From: Verrucomicrobiota bacterium
GTDB taxonomy: Bacteria > Verrucomicrobiota > Verrucomicrobiia > Limisphaerales > JACRJZ01
Direction: 5' to 3'
Length of the DNA stretch: 55,733 nucleotides
NCBI GenBank assembly: GCA_016219875.1
Contig: JACRJZ010000038.1
Coordinates: 1-55,733 of the forward strand
Position 1 is the first letter of the stretch; the number at the start of each line of letters is the position of its first letter. The translations under genes were made by a program, and so were the position numbers. The notes under the pieces are model-generated. The model did no database searches, was not told where the DNA came from, and saw nothing but the letters and a program-made list of their open reading frames with translations. Positions 9,501 through 17,230 of this stretch are shown in pieces.

Positions 9501-12500
9501 TCACCACCAACGGCACCGTGACGAACTACATCGTGGTCAACGCAGTCACCTATGACGACGGCGGGCGCTGGGGCCAGTGGGCTGATCGTGGCGGTAGCAG
9601 TCTCGAGCTGATCGATCCTTACAGCGACAACCGGCTCGCGCCGAATTGGGCGGACAGCGACGAAACGGCCAAGGCACCGTGGACCAACGTGGTCTTCACT
9701 GGTCTGATGGACCATGTGTACATGCGCGATGCCGCCGGCGCCGCCTTGGACGAAATCCAAGTCATGATCCTCGGCGCCGGCGAAGCGCTGGTGGATGACG
9801 TGGAAGTGCGTGGTCCACCTGGCACGAATGTCGTGCGTAACTCCACGTTCAACTCCGGCCTGAGCAACTGGGTCATTCAGGGCAATCACATGAACTCGGG
9901 TTTCGAACCGACCGGCCCGAACAATCCCAGTCCGTGCCTGCACCTGCGCGCCAGCGGCGGCGGCGACAACGGCGCCAATCGCGTCGAGTGCGATCTCAGC
10001 CTCGCGTTGCCAGCGAACACCAACGGCACCATCGCGGCGAAGCTCCGCTGGCTCTGCGGTCATCCCGACGTGCTGCTGCGCTTGCACGGCGGCGGGCTGG
10101 AGTTGCTCGCCTCGCTGCCAATCCCGACGAACCTGGGCACGCCGGGTCAGCCCAACAGCCGCGCTGTCTTGAACGCTGGCCCGGCCATCGTGCAAGTCAG
10201 TCACTCGCCCGTGATGCCGCCCGCCAACGAACCCGTGGTCGTCACGGCTCGGGTGAGCGATCCCGACGGATTGAGCGCAGTCCAGTTGCGCTATCGCCTC
10301 GATCCCAGCGCCACGTTGCTGACCGTCCCGATGAACGACGCCGGCACCAACGGTGACGCGGTGGCAGGCGACGGTTTGTTCAGCGCCACCCTTCCAGCCC
10401 AGACCGCGAACACGCTGGTGGCCTTTCGCATCGAAGCCACCGATGCCGCCGTGCCCGCCGCCGGCGCGACTTTCCCGCACGATGCCCCGGCACGGGAATG
10501 CCTGGTGCGCTTCGGCGAAACACCGCAGTTCGGAAGCTTTGCGGCTTACCGCTTCTGGATGACGGCCTCGAACATGAACCAGTGGAGCGTCCGCGAGCGG
10601 ATGAGCAACCAGGCCCAGGACGGCACGTTCGTCTATGGCGATGGCCGCGCCATCTACAACGCCGGCGCGCGCTATCGCGGCAGTCCGTTTATGCGGCCGA
10701 ACTACAGCACGTCGACGGGCGCACCGTGTGGCTACATCTGGACGCTGCCCGAGGACGACCGGTTTCTGGGCGAGGACGAGTTAAACCTGGATTCAATGGA
10801 ACCGGCTGCCCGCGACGCCACGGCGCTGCGTGAAGTCACCTGCTTCAGCATGTTCGAGCAAATGGGGCTGCCCTTCAGCCATCAGCGCTTCGTTCATCTC
10901 GTCATTAACGGCGTGAACAACACCAGCCGCGGTATCCCGATCTACACCGATTCCCAGCAACCCAACAGCGACTACATCAAGGCTTGGTTCCCGGACGAGA
11001 GCGACGGCGAGATTTTCAAGATCGACGACTGGTTCGAGTTCAGCGATGCCGTCACCATGCAAGGCTGGAAGAGCGGCAGCCTGGAAAACTTCACCACCAC
11101 CGGCGGCGTGAAGAAGCAGGCCCGCTACCGCTGGAGTTGGGAGAAGAAATCCAACGGCGGACTCAACGACGACTACTCGCGGCTCTATGAAGTCGATGAT
11201 GCCTTGAACGCGCCCGACGCCAGTTATGTCAGCGCCGTCGAAGCAGCCACCGAAGCGGAAGAGTGGATTCTGGTCTTCGCGCTGCGGCACGTCGTCAGCG
11301 ATTACGACGGCTACGGTTACCGGCGCGGGAAGAACCAGTTCCTGTATTTCCCGCCTGGCCAGAAAGCCTGGATGCTGATGTGGGACCTCGACTACTCGCT
11401 GGGCATCGGTCACAGCTACAACCAGGACCTGTTCTTCATCAGCCTGGACGGGCCGACGGGCGTGAACCACATGCCGGAGATCGGCCGGCTGTACAATCAC
11501 GGCTATTTCCGCCGCGCTTACCTGCGGGCCTTGCAGCGCATCGCGGACGGGCCGCTTCTGGACGCGGCTTACCTGCCGATCCTGACGGCGCGTTACCAGA
11601 GCTTTCTCGACAACGGCGTGGTCACAACCACCTCGCCCTTTGAGCCAAGCGGCGCACAGAGTCTGCCGGTGCCGACGTGGATTCAGCAGCGCCGCGCCTT
11701 CACCCTCAGCACGCTCGGCACGGCGCCCACCGCGGCGTTCACCGTGAGCGCGACCAACCTCAACATCGCGGATAACGTCGTGACCCTCACGGGCACGGCA
11801 CCGTTGGGGATTCAGACGATCAAGGTCAACGGGGCTGTGGTTGGCGTAACCTGGTCCGGTGCCACGCCAGTGAATTGGTCCATTCGCCTGCCGCTGCAGC
11901 CGGGCACGAACCAGTTCGAGGTGACTGGTTACGATCCAGACGGCGAACCCGTGGCCTCGACCACGCGCATCGTCACGGTCAATTCCACGAGCCAGCTTCA
12001 GATGCCGGAAGGTGCGGTCGTGATCAGCGAGATCATGTATCGCCCCGCCGCGACCAACGCCAGTTACGTTGAACTGCGCAATCTTTCGCCGACCGCCACG
12101 TTCGATCTCTCGAACTGGCGCATCAATGGCCTGGGTTACACCTTTCAGCCCGGCAGTTTCCTGGGGCCGGGCGCTCACCTGACATTGGTGAAAAACACTG
12201 CGGCCTTCACCGCTGCTTACCGCACGAACGCCTTCGATGTCTTCGACGGCAACTTCGATCCCAACGGCGAGACGCTGACGCTGCTCCGGCCCGATCCCGC
12301 CACGGGCGGCGAACTCGTGGTCGATCGCGTCCGTTACGAACCCAATGCGCCGTGGCCCGCGGGCGCTGTGCAGGGCGCCGCGCTGCAACTGATCGATCCC
12401 ACGCAGGACAACAGCCGCGTGGCCAATTGGTCCGATGCCGCGGGTTGGCGCTACGCGAGTGTCACCGGGAACATTCTGAACGCGACCAACCTCATGATCT

Positions 12501-14059
12501 TCATGAACGGCGTCGGCGAGGTCTATCTGGACGACATTTCCCTCGTGACGAGCAATGGCCCCAACGCCGGACAGAACGCGATCCTGAACGGCGGCTTCGA
12601 GTCTCCGCTGGCCGGCACGTGGCTGGTCGGTCTGGCCGTGAGCAACTCCAGCCTGAGCACCGAAGTCAAACGCTCGGGCCATGCCAGTCTTCACCTCATC
12701 GCGAACGCCGCCGGCACGACCGTGACCAACACGCTGCGCCAGCTCTTGCCCGGCATCACCCTGAGCAACGTGTACACGCTGAGCTACTGGTACTACACCA
12801 GCTTCAGTGGCGACCGAATCACTGCGCGCACGTATCCGGGATTCTCGCTGGTCGCCGAAAGCCCCGTTCGCGGCGTCGCGTTCACACCCAACGCGACCAA
12901 CTCGACTCAAGCCACTCTGCCGCCATTCCCGCCGCTTTGGCTCAACGAGGTCCAGCCCGAGAACGTGAACGGCGTGACGGACAGCGCGGGCGAACACGCG
13001 CCTTGGATCGAACTCTACAACGCCGGCACCAACGCCCTGAGCCTCGACGGCATGTTTTTGGCGAACAACTACACCAACCTTACGCCGTGGGCGTTCCCGA
13101 CCGGCACTGTGATGCTGCCGGGCGAATTCAAAGTGGTCTTCGCCGACGGCCAGTCCGAGCAATCGACCGCCACCGAACTGCACACCTCCTTCGCGCTCGC
13201 CGCCGGTTCAGGCACGGTCGTCCTGTCGCGCCTTCTCGACGGTGCGCCGCAGATTCTCGACTACTTCAACTATCGTGACCTGCCTGCCGGCCTGTCCTAC
13301 GGAGCCTACCTGGACGGCCAACCTTTCTACCGGCAGGAATTCCATTACGCCACGCCCGGCGGGACGAACGACGCCCGCACGCCGCCCGCGCAGATCTTCA
13401 TCAACGAGTGGATGGCTGCGAACACGAGCACTCTAACCGACCCCGCGGATTACGACTTCGATGACTGGTTCGAGCTTTACAACCCCGGCAGCAACACCGT
13501 TGATCTGGCCGGCTGGACGCTGACTGACAACTTCGCCAACCCAACGCAATTCCGAATCCCGTCCGGCTACTCGCTTTCGCCCTACGGCTTCCTGCTGGTC
13601 TGGGCCGACAGCGAAACGGGCCAGAACAATTCGAATCGTGCCGACCTGCACGTCAGCTTCAAGCTGGAGAAAAACGGCGAAGCCATAGCCCTCTACGCGC
13701 CCGACGGCACATTCGTTGACGCAGTGGTCTTTGGCCAGCAGGTCAACAACGTCAGCATGGGCCGCCAACCGGATGGCTCCACGAACCTCGCGTCCTTCCT
13801 CACCCCGACGCCGCGCACGGCGAATCCCTTGCCTCTGCCGCCGTCGCCTGTAGTGACTCTGGCCGTTGGGGATAACGTCGTGACCATCACCTTCAGCACC
13901 ACGCCCGGTATCAGCTACCGGGTGGATTACAGGGACTCTCTCTCTGATCCTGAATGGAGGGAATTGATACCCGCTCAGGAGGCCAGTGGGACGGTGCTGT
14001 CGGTGACGGACCCCATCGGTGACCGCCCTCAGCGTTTCTATCGTGTGGTGGCGCCTTGA
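6557..14059 (+). CDS. Giant secreted CotH-like / lamin-tail-domain protein
   Basis: This protein of 2,500 residues has a clear signal peptide (MKTRLVPLTVLTTLLLASLA...SGLAQ). In order I see: an N-terminal galactose-binding-like module ('VIPLGSTWKYLDTG', 'YFRRTFTV', 'VYVNGGEVFRLNLP'); an Ig-like domain near 200-280; and lamin-tail domains near 585, 750 and 880 ('SEIMYHP', 'VVINEFLAN', 'IVINEIMFNP...EYLELYN'). A CotH-like domain spans about 1375-1620 ('GYIWTLPEDDRFLGEDELNLDSM', 'MLMWDLDYSLGIG'). Further lamin-tail domains follow near 1820, 2130 and 2280, and a C-terminal beta-sandwich ends 'RFYRVVAP'. CotH relatives are atypical protein kinases in Bacillus; whether this one is active is unknown. 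It is probably a cell-surface or exported protein. The start is the ATG at 6557, which directly precedes the signal peptide. Confidence 0.85.
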   Translation: MKTRLVPLTVLTTLLLASLAGPMSGLAQGTVIPLGSTWKYLDTGVDQGSEWTALTFDDSSWKSGRAELGYGDNDEATVISYGPSSTNKFPTAYFRRTFTVADPAAWGPMILTLVYDDGAVVYVNGGEVFRLNLPEGTVSYSTWATVASNYQPVTTDLSPSVLIAGTNVIAVEMHQGNRTSSDLSFDLSLVGTNTLPSVTLVQPTNDAAFVVGTPIVLVADASDLAGVAQVEFFRGTSSLGVDTTSPYSVSVSNLIEGSYTFTAAVMDIDGATVTSMPVTIHVSDPNPPVLLSATGTTNQVTVFLSKRVVAPGALAAGNYRLDLGATVLVAGYGAASNIVLLTTSPLAPGASYTLTVSNVQDAAGQSLAPGSQARFTVSSFQGANIGNPALAGSAIQVGSGFDVVAAGTGINGTSDQFYFASESRTGNFDVKVRVQSLSLSDAWATAGLMARESLAAGSRFAATLAPPALSGTFFCYRFDANGNTTNGGAFPVTYPATWLRLQRNGNLFVGYAGFDGEAWTRLGSVTMNLPGPVLLGLALSSRNTNAPTTAQFRDYANVTNSPPGVALTLPREPLGPCSRRSGLVFSEIMYHPRREPSQSAQLLEFIEIYNAEPLFHDLSGYRLTGAIDYTFPTNTVMPAGSFLVVARDPAALQASCGLADSLGPWDGAITNGLPDDEGRLRLRHRAGEVLLEVNYRGQAPWPMAADGTGHSMVLARPSYGEDDPRAWTASEAIGGSPGRDEPFTSEPLSSVVINEFLANSELPAEDFVELYNHSNQEVDLSGAYLSDDRDTNKFRIPDGTRLGPRGFVAFTESTLGFALSSGGERIYLVNSNQSRVIDVAAFGGQATGVSSGRYPDGAPDFCELTTPTFATTNAAPLRRDIVINEIMFNPISGNSDDEYLELYNRGTNTVNLGLWRLSDGVNFTFPANTLLAPGGYLVVARNTLRLMSHYPHLTSANTVGNYSGSLDNGGERIALSMPEVVVTTNGTVTNYIVVNAVTYDDGGRWGQWADRGGSSLELIDPYSDNRLAPNWADSDETAKAPWTNVVFTGLMDHVYMRDAAGAALDEIQVMILGAGEALVDDVEVRGPPGTNVVRNSTFNSGLSNWVIQGNHMNSGFEPTGPNNPSPCLHLRASGGGDNGANRVECDLSLALPANTNGTIAAKLRWLCGHPDVLLRLHGGGLELLASLPIPTNLGTPGQPNSRAVLNAGPAIVQVSHSPVMPPANEPVVVTARVSDPDGLSAVQLRYRLDPSATLLTVPMNDAGTNGDAVAGDGLFSATLPAQTANTLVAFRIEATDAAVPAAGATFPHDAPARECLVRFGETPQFGSFAAYRFWMTASNMNQWSVRERMSNQAQDGTFVYGDGRAIYNAGARYRGSPFMRPNYSTSTGAPCGYIWTLPEDDRFLGEDELNLDSMEPAARDATALREVTCFSMFEQMGLPFSHQRFVHLVINGVNNTSRGIPIYTDSQQPNSDYIKAWFPDESDGEIFKIDDWFEFSDAVTMQGWKSGSLENFTTTGGVKKQARYRWSWEKKSNGGLNDDYSRLYEVDDALNAPDASYVSAVEAATEAEEWILVFALRHVVSDYDGYGYRRGKNQFLYFPPGQKAWMLMWDLDYSLGIGHSYNQDLFFISLDGPTGVNHMPEIGRLYNHGYFRRAYLRALQRIADGPLLDAAYLPILTARYQSFLDNGVVTTTSPFEPSGAQSLPVPTWIQQRRAFTLSTLGTAPTAAFTVSATNLNIADNVVTLTGTAPLGIQTIKVNGAVVGVTWSGATPVNWSIRLPLQPGTNQFEVTGYDPDGEPVASTTRIVTVNSTSQLQMPEGAVVISEIMYRPAATNASYVELRNLSPTATFDLSNWRINGLGYTFQPGSFLGPGAHLTLVKNTAAFTAAYRTNAFDVFDGNFDPNGETLTLLRPDPATGGELVVDRVRYEPNAPWPAGAVQGAALQLIDPTQDNSRVANWSDAAGWRYASVTGNILNATNLMIFMNGVGEVYLDDISLVTSNGPNAGQNAILNGGFESPLAGTWLVGLAVSNSSLSTEVKRSGHASLHLIANAAGTTVTNTLRQLLPGITLSNVYTLSYWYYTSFSGDRITARTYPGFSLVAESPVRGVAFTPNATNSTQATLPPFPPLWLNEVQPENVNGVTDSAGEHAPWIELYNAGTNALSLDGMFLANNYTNLTPWAFPTGTVMLPGEFKVVFADGQSEQSTATELHTSFALAAGSGTVVLSRLLDGAPQILDYFNYRDLPAGLSYGAYLDGQPFYRQEFHYATPGGTNDARTPPAQIFINEWMAANTSTLTDPADYDFDDWFELYNPGSNTVDLAGWTLTDNFANPTQFRIPSGYSLSPYGFLLVWADSETGQNNSNRADLHVSFKLEKNGEAIALYAPDGTFVDAVVFGQQVNNVSMGRQPDGSTNLASFLTPTPRTANPLPLPPSPVVTLAVGDNVVTITFSTTPGISYRVDYRDSLSDPEWRELIPAQEASGTVLSVTDPIGDRPQRFYRVVAP

Positions 14060-14364
14060 CGTTGACGGTCGCGGCGGGCCTCCGTCCCAGTATGTGTCCA
14101 GCGTGGCGCAGGCTTTCCAGCCTGCCGTATCACAGGTTTTCTAACCTGCGAGCGCTCCGTGTTTCCCCGCACCCCGCCGACTGAAAGTCGGCGCTACGGC
14201 AGGCTGGAAAGCCTGCGCTACAGCGGGGATGTCCGGTTGCGCCCCCCTCGCTCACGCACTCAAGAAATGAGTTGCGGGAGCCGCGTGCGGCGAGCTTAAT
14301 CTCTCTCGCCAGCACGACACAGAAGATCGAGTGGGTCGGGCTGGCGTCGTTCAGAACTGTCGCC
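14060..14364. repeat. Palindromic repeat module (GCAGGCTGGAAAGCCTGC family)
   Basis: No gene is seen in this gap. It contains copies of the self-complementary unit GCAGGCTTTCCAGCCTGC at 14107-14124 and, in the other orientation, 14199-14216. Between them are degenerate relatives ('CACAGGTTTTCTAACCTGCG', 'CTGAAAGTCGGCGCTAC'). The block ends with the tail ATGTCCGGTTGCGCCCC (14229-14245), which recurs at 16.59 kb. No transposase is associated with it. Confidence 0.75.
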
Positions 14365-15528
14365 ATGAAGGCCGTCAAACTGATTTCGGGTCTGTGCCTC
14401 GCAGGCTGGGCCGTGTTGTCGGCACGGGCGGCGGCCCCGGTGGCGACGCCGCAGACCGTCGTCCTCGAATATCAGGAGTTGAGTTACCCCTTGGTGAACA
14501 GCGGATGGTCCTTCAGCGAGAAGGCTTCGTTCACGAAAGAGCCGGCGTTCGGCAAGGGGACGGTGGTGCGGAGCCAACTGCGGTTGGCGGGCGACTTCAA
14601 CAACACGTTCGCCTTTGCGTGGGAGAAGTCCCAGGCCAGGCTCCACATCGACTTCAACCGCAACGGCGACTTGACCGACGATGCGGACAACGTCTTCACC
14701 TCGGGGCTGAAGGGCGGTTTTCAGAACTTTACCAACGTCCCTCTGACCGTGAAAACGCCGGAGGGAGGCCGGCGCATTTTGGCGGACCTGAATCTGAATT
14801 CCTTCAACCAGTTTGCGACCTATGGCACGGTTTCGCTGCGGTCGTGGTGGCAGGGGAAGATGGCGATGGCGGGCCGAGAATGGCAGGTGGGTGTGGTGGA
14901 AGACCTCCTGGGGCCACGGGTTTCTTCCCCGGCTGCCTTTCTGGTGCTGCGTCCTTGGGAACAACGGAGTGCCCCCCTCACTCTCGCCAGCGGCACGGCG
15001 GACGCGGTGAAGTTCCCGAAGAAGTTGTTCTGGCTGGACCAGGGCTTCGAGTTGAGCCGCCGGTTTGAAGTTCGGGACGGGGTCGGGAAATGGCTGGTGG
15101 ATTTCACCCCAACGGAAGCAACCCTGGGCGAACTCAACGTCACGGGGATGTTTCTGAATCGCCTTGTCCTTGAAACCGGCAACGGTTTCACCGTCGTGCT
15201 CGATTCACCCAAGACGACGGTGAAGTTGCCGACCGGCCACTACAAGCTGAGCGAAGTGTGGTTGAAGAACGCCGCGGCGGAAGCGGTCTCGACTGCCGAA
15301 CGAACTGTCACCATCGCGTCCAACAAGCCCTTCGCCCTGGTCACGGGCGGGCCGCTGACAAACTCCGTGACCGCGAGCCGACGCGGCAAACAGTTGGTCC
15401 TTGACTACAAGCTCCTCGGCGTGGACGGCCCGTATCGGATGAAGATCGTGGACCGCAGTGAGCCGCCGACGGTCGCGATTTCCCACGGTGGCCGGCAGGT
15501 GGCCTCCGGCAAATTCGCTTTTGGCTGA
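14365..15528 (+). CDS. Secreted protein of unknown family; possible N-terminal part of a selenoprotein
   Basis: This ORF encodes 387 residues with a signal peptide (MKAVKLISGLCLAGWAVLSARAAA). The body is beta-rich and not a family I recognise. It contains a calcium-loop-like stretch 'DFNRNGDLTDDAD' (residues about 99-111) of the EF-hand/dockerin type. It ends 'GGRQVASGKFAFG' and then TGA (15526-15528), in the middle of what looks like a beta-strand. The same frame stays open past this TGA and runs into the membrane-protein ORF at 15589-16410. A tRNA-Sec gene lies 1.2 kb further on, so the TGA may encode selenocysteine, giving one protein of 681 residues. The alternative is two adjacent genes, or one gene broken by a nonsense change or read error. 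The ATG at 14365 was chosen because it begins the signal peptide. Confidence 0.75.
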   Translation: MKAVKLISGLCLAGWAVLSARAAAPVATPQTVVLEYQELSYPLVNSGWSFSEKASFTKEPAFGKGTVVRSQLRLAGDFNNTFAFAWEKSQARLHIDFNRNGDLTDDADNVFTSGLKGGFQNFTNVPLTVKTPEGGRRILADLNLNSFNQFATYGTVSLRSWWQGKMAMAGREWQVGVVEDLLGPRVSSPAAFLVLRPWEQRSAPLTLASGTADAVKFPKKLFWLDQGFELSRRFEVRDGVGKWLVDFTPTEATLGELNVTGMFLNRLVLETGNGFTVVLDSPKTTVKLPTGHYKLSEVWLKNAAAEAVSTAERTVTIASNKPFALVTGGPLTNSVTASRRGKQLVLDYKLLGVDGPYRMKIVDRSEPPTVAISHGGRQVASGKFAFG

Positions 15529-15577
15529 GGCGGCACCTGCTCGTACTCATGGCGAGTACCTCTCACACTGGCCGGTG
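15526..15577 (+). promoter_or_regulatory. Candidate UGA recoding site with SECIS-like hairpin
   Basis: The TGA codon (15526-15528) is followed 14 nt later by a perfect 6-bp stem, GTACTC (15543-15548) with GAGTAC (15554-15559), closing a 5-nt loop ATGGC. An outer helix CACC (15534-15537) with GGTG (15574-15577) is possible. Bacterial SECIS elements lie just after the UGA and have a small upper stem with G in the apical loop. The distance fits, but the G is not in the first two loop positions, so this is a suggestive match and not a canonical one. Confidence 0.35.
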
Positions 15578-15588
15578 ACCTGAAGATC

Positions 15589-16410
15589 GTGGCGGCGTCC
15601 GATCTCGGCGGAATGGGCAGCAAGGAAGGCGTGCCCATCTCCTACGTCTGGGCCATGCCCAGCTTGATGCCGGTGTTCCTGCCGTGGCTGGCGATTCTGG
15701 GTCTGCTGGCCTTGAAGCCAAATCGTTGCGGCGCGGCGTGGCTGGTGTTGGTGCCGCTGGCGTTGATCTTCGGTGGGGACGTGGCCTTGCGCACTTGGGG
15801 TGAATCGGAGCTGATCGGAATTCCATCTGAGTTGCGTGACATGCTGGGTTCGCTCGTCGCGGCGATGGCCTTCGGGCTGGCGGCCGTCTGGCTGCTGGCG
15901 TCGCGGTTCGCCCAGTGGCATCGGGCCCTGATTGGGCTGGCCAGTTTGGGAATCCAGTTGCTCTTCGGTGGCGTGGCTTTGGCAGTGGCGGTCGGGTTCG
16001 AAGACACAGAGATTCTCATCAGCCTCGTGGGACAGAGCTTCATGCTGGGCGTGTTTGCCTTCATGCTTTCGTTGGCGCTGTTGCTTGTCGGGTTGATCTG
16101 CCGCCGCCGGTTCAGCGTCGCGAGCATCCTTACCTGGCTGTTGGCGCTTCTTCTTGCGGGCTGGTTTCTCCTGGCGGCGCCGTTCTGCCTGATCGCGGTC
16201 GTTTCATCCGGCTCCTCCGTTTGGGGGGAGATGATCGGAGGGGTTTTGATGATGGCGTTGGGCAGCTTCATGGTGTGCCTGCCGTTCCTGCTGCTCTCGT
16301 TTGCCAACTCCTTTCACCGGGAACGGCTTCGGGCCTTGCTGAAGCCGACGGCGGAGAATCCACTTCCACCGGCCCTGCCTTCCGCGCCTGTTCCCGTTCA
16401 ACCTGCCTGA
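15589..16410 (+). CDS. Polytopic membrane protein; possible C-terminal part of a selenoprotein
   Basis: The product has 273 residues and about six or seven hydrophobic segments (roughly 26-42, 51-65, 87-108, 114-136, 144-170, 176-202, 212-240). It ends in a Pro-rich tail. I do not recognise the family. The start is uncertain: GTG 15589 has at best a weak 'ggtga' ahead of it, and ATG 15613 has no separated ribosome-binding site. The sequence before GTG is open in this frame all the way back to the TGA of the previous ORF. It reads 'GGTCSYSWRVPLTLAGDLKIV', which looks like part of a folded extracytoplasmic domain. I therefore suspect that this is not an independent gene but the membrane half of a readthrough product starting at 14365. 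Confidence 0.65.
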   Translation: MAASDLGGMGSKEGVPISYVWAMPSLMPVFLPWLAILGLLALKPNRCGAAWLVLVPLALIFGGDVALRTWGESELIGIPSELRDMLGSLVAAMAFGLAAVWLLASRFAQWHRALIGLASLGIQLLFGGVALAVAVGFEDTEILISLVGQSFMLGVFAFMLSLALLLVGLICRRRFSVASILTWLLALLLAGWFLLAAPFCLIAVVSSGSSVWGEMIGGVLMMALGSFMVCLPFLLLSFANSFHRERLRALLKPTAENPLPPALPSAPVPVQPA

Positions 16411-16735
16411 CTGCCAAACCGAGCCGTTGGCACTGCCGCCGTAGCGCAGACATACCTGTCTGCCGTAGCGCAGGCTTTCCAGCCTGCGTGGCGAGCGAGC
16501 GATTCGGACGCCTGCATCGTGGCGGGCGGCCTGCCGACAGGAATGTCGGCGGTACGGCAGGCTGGAAAGCCTGCACTACGGCGGTGGTGTCCGGTTGCGC
16601 CCCGAGCCGAACGCCGTGCGTTTTGTCGATTGCCAAACGTCGTCCGCTCCGTCACAACTTCTTCACGCCTGACTGTCCGTCTGCTGCCGCCGAAGTCCGT
16701 TTGGCAGCGACCGACCGGTGCGATCCAGCGAGGCT
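16411..16735. repeat. Second GCAGGCTGGAAAGCCTGC repeat module
   Basis: No gene is seen in this gap. GTAGCGCAGACATACCTGTC (16441-16460) and GTAGCGCAGGCTTTCCAGCC (16465-16484) are followed by GGCAGGCTGGAAAGCCTGC (16556-16574) and the tail GTGTCCGGTTGCGCCCC (16587-16603). The module has the same order and orientation as the one at 14.1 kb, so the two form direct repeats around the 14365-16410 coding region. It ends about 130 bases before tRNA-Sec. Confidence 0.75.
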
Positions 16736-16832
16736 GGAGGTGTAGGGCGATCTGGTGACGCTCCTGGTCTTCAAAACCAGCGTGGGGCTCAACAAAGTCT
16801 CAGGTGGGTTCGATTCCCATCCACCTCCGCCA
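16736..16832 (+). tRNA. selC: tRNA-Sec (anticodon TCA)
   Basis: This 97-nt gene encodes its own CCA end (16830-16832). The acceptor arm is GGAGGTG with CACCTCC plus discriminator G; an eighth pair would be a U/C mismatch. The D-stem is long, as in selenocysteine tRNAs: GGCG-TC with GA-CGCT, one bulged A, and a TGGT loop. The anticodon stem CTGGT/ACCAG carries loop CTTCAAA with TCA at 16771-16773. The variable arm is long (GGGGCT...AGTCTC), and the T-arm is GTGGG-TTCGATT-CCCAT. The layout matches E. coli tRNA-Sec. It delivers selenocysteine at recoded UGA codons together with SelB, which is encoded at 43247-45229. Confidence 0.96.
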
Positions 16833-16867
16833 AAGCCTTGCCGCCGCACGGGCCAGGCGTCATTGAC

Positions 16868-17230
16868 ATGCGCGAACGCGTTGCACAACCGCCGATCCAG
16901 CCCGCGCTGCGGGACCCGGAGCGCCATGACTTTTGGCCGGGCTTCGTCGGCGCGCTCATGGGCGTGATCGTTTTGCTCTGCGGCGCGTTCCACTTGACGG
17001 GCCTTGAGACCACCGATGGCGGCACCGCGCGCGAAGCCCAACTTGTGACGGCGTTCGCGATGGGCGGAGTCCAGTGGAAAGACCTCTCCGCGCCGACCGC
17101 ACCGGCCAAAGATGAGGATCCCGCCGCGACGGCCCGCGCGTTGGAGGAACTGGAGAAGCGCGTCAACGAAGGCGGCCCCCGCTGGGTCATCCGGGTCGAT
17201 ACCGGCGCCAAGACGCCGTGTCCTACCTGA
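16868..17230 (+). CDS. Small single-pass membrane protein of unknown function
   Basis: The 120-residue product has one hydrophobic segment (about residues 24-42, 'GFVGALMGVIVLLCGAFHLTG') after a charged N-terminus. A soluble C-terminal half follows, with an Ala/Glu-rich stretch that may be helical ('ATARALEELEKRVNEGG'). I do not recognise the family. It begins 35 nt after tRNA-Sec and ends 43 nt before the polyferredoxin gene, so it is probably co-transcribed with the latter and may be its partner. ATG 16868 was chosen because the longer ORF reads through the tRNA. The terminal TGA is unlikely to be Sec, because another in-frame TGA follows three codons later. Confidence 0.6.
   Translation: MRERVAQPPIQPALRDPERHDFWPGFVGALMGVIVLLCGAFHLTGLETTDGGTAREAQLVTAFAMGGVQWKDLSAPTAPAKDEDPAATARALEELEKRVNEGGPRWVIRVDTGAKTPCPT

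Noticed and set aside
8237..13183. Two long minus-strand ORFs (747 and 796 codons)
   Set aside because: They are antisense to the CotH/lamin-tail gene, with shadow composition and no motifs.
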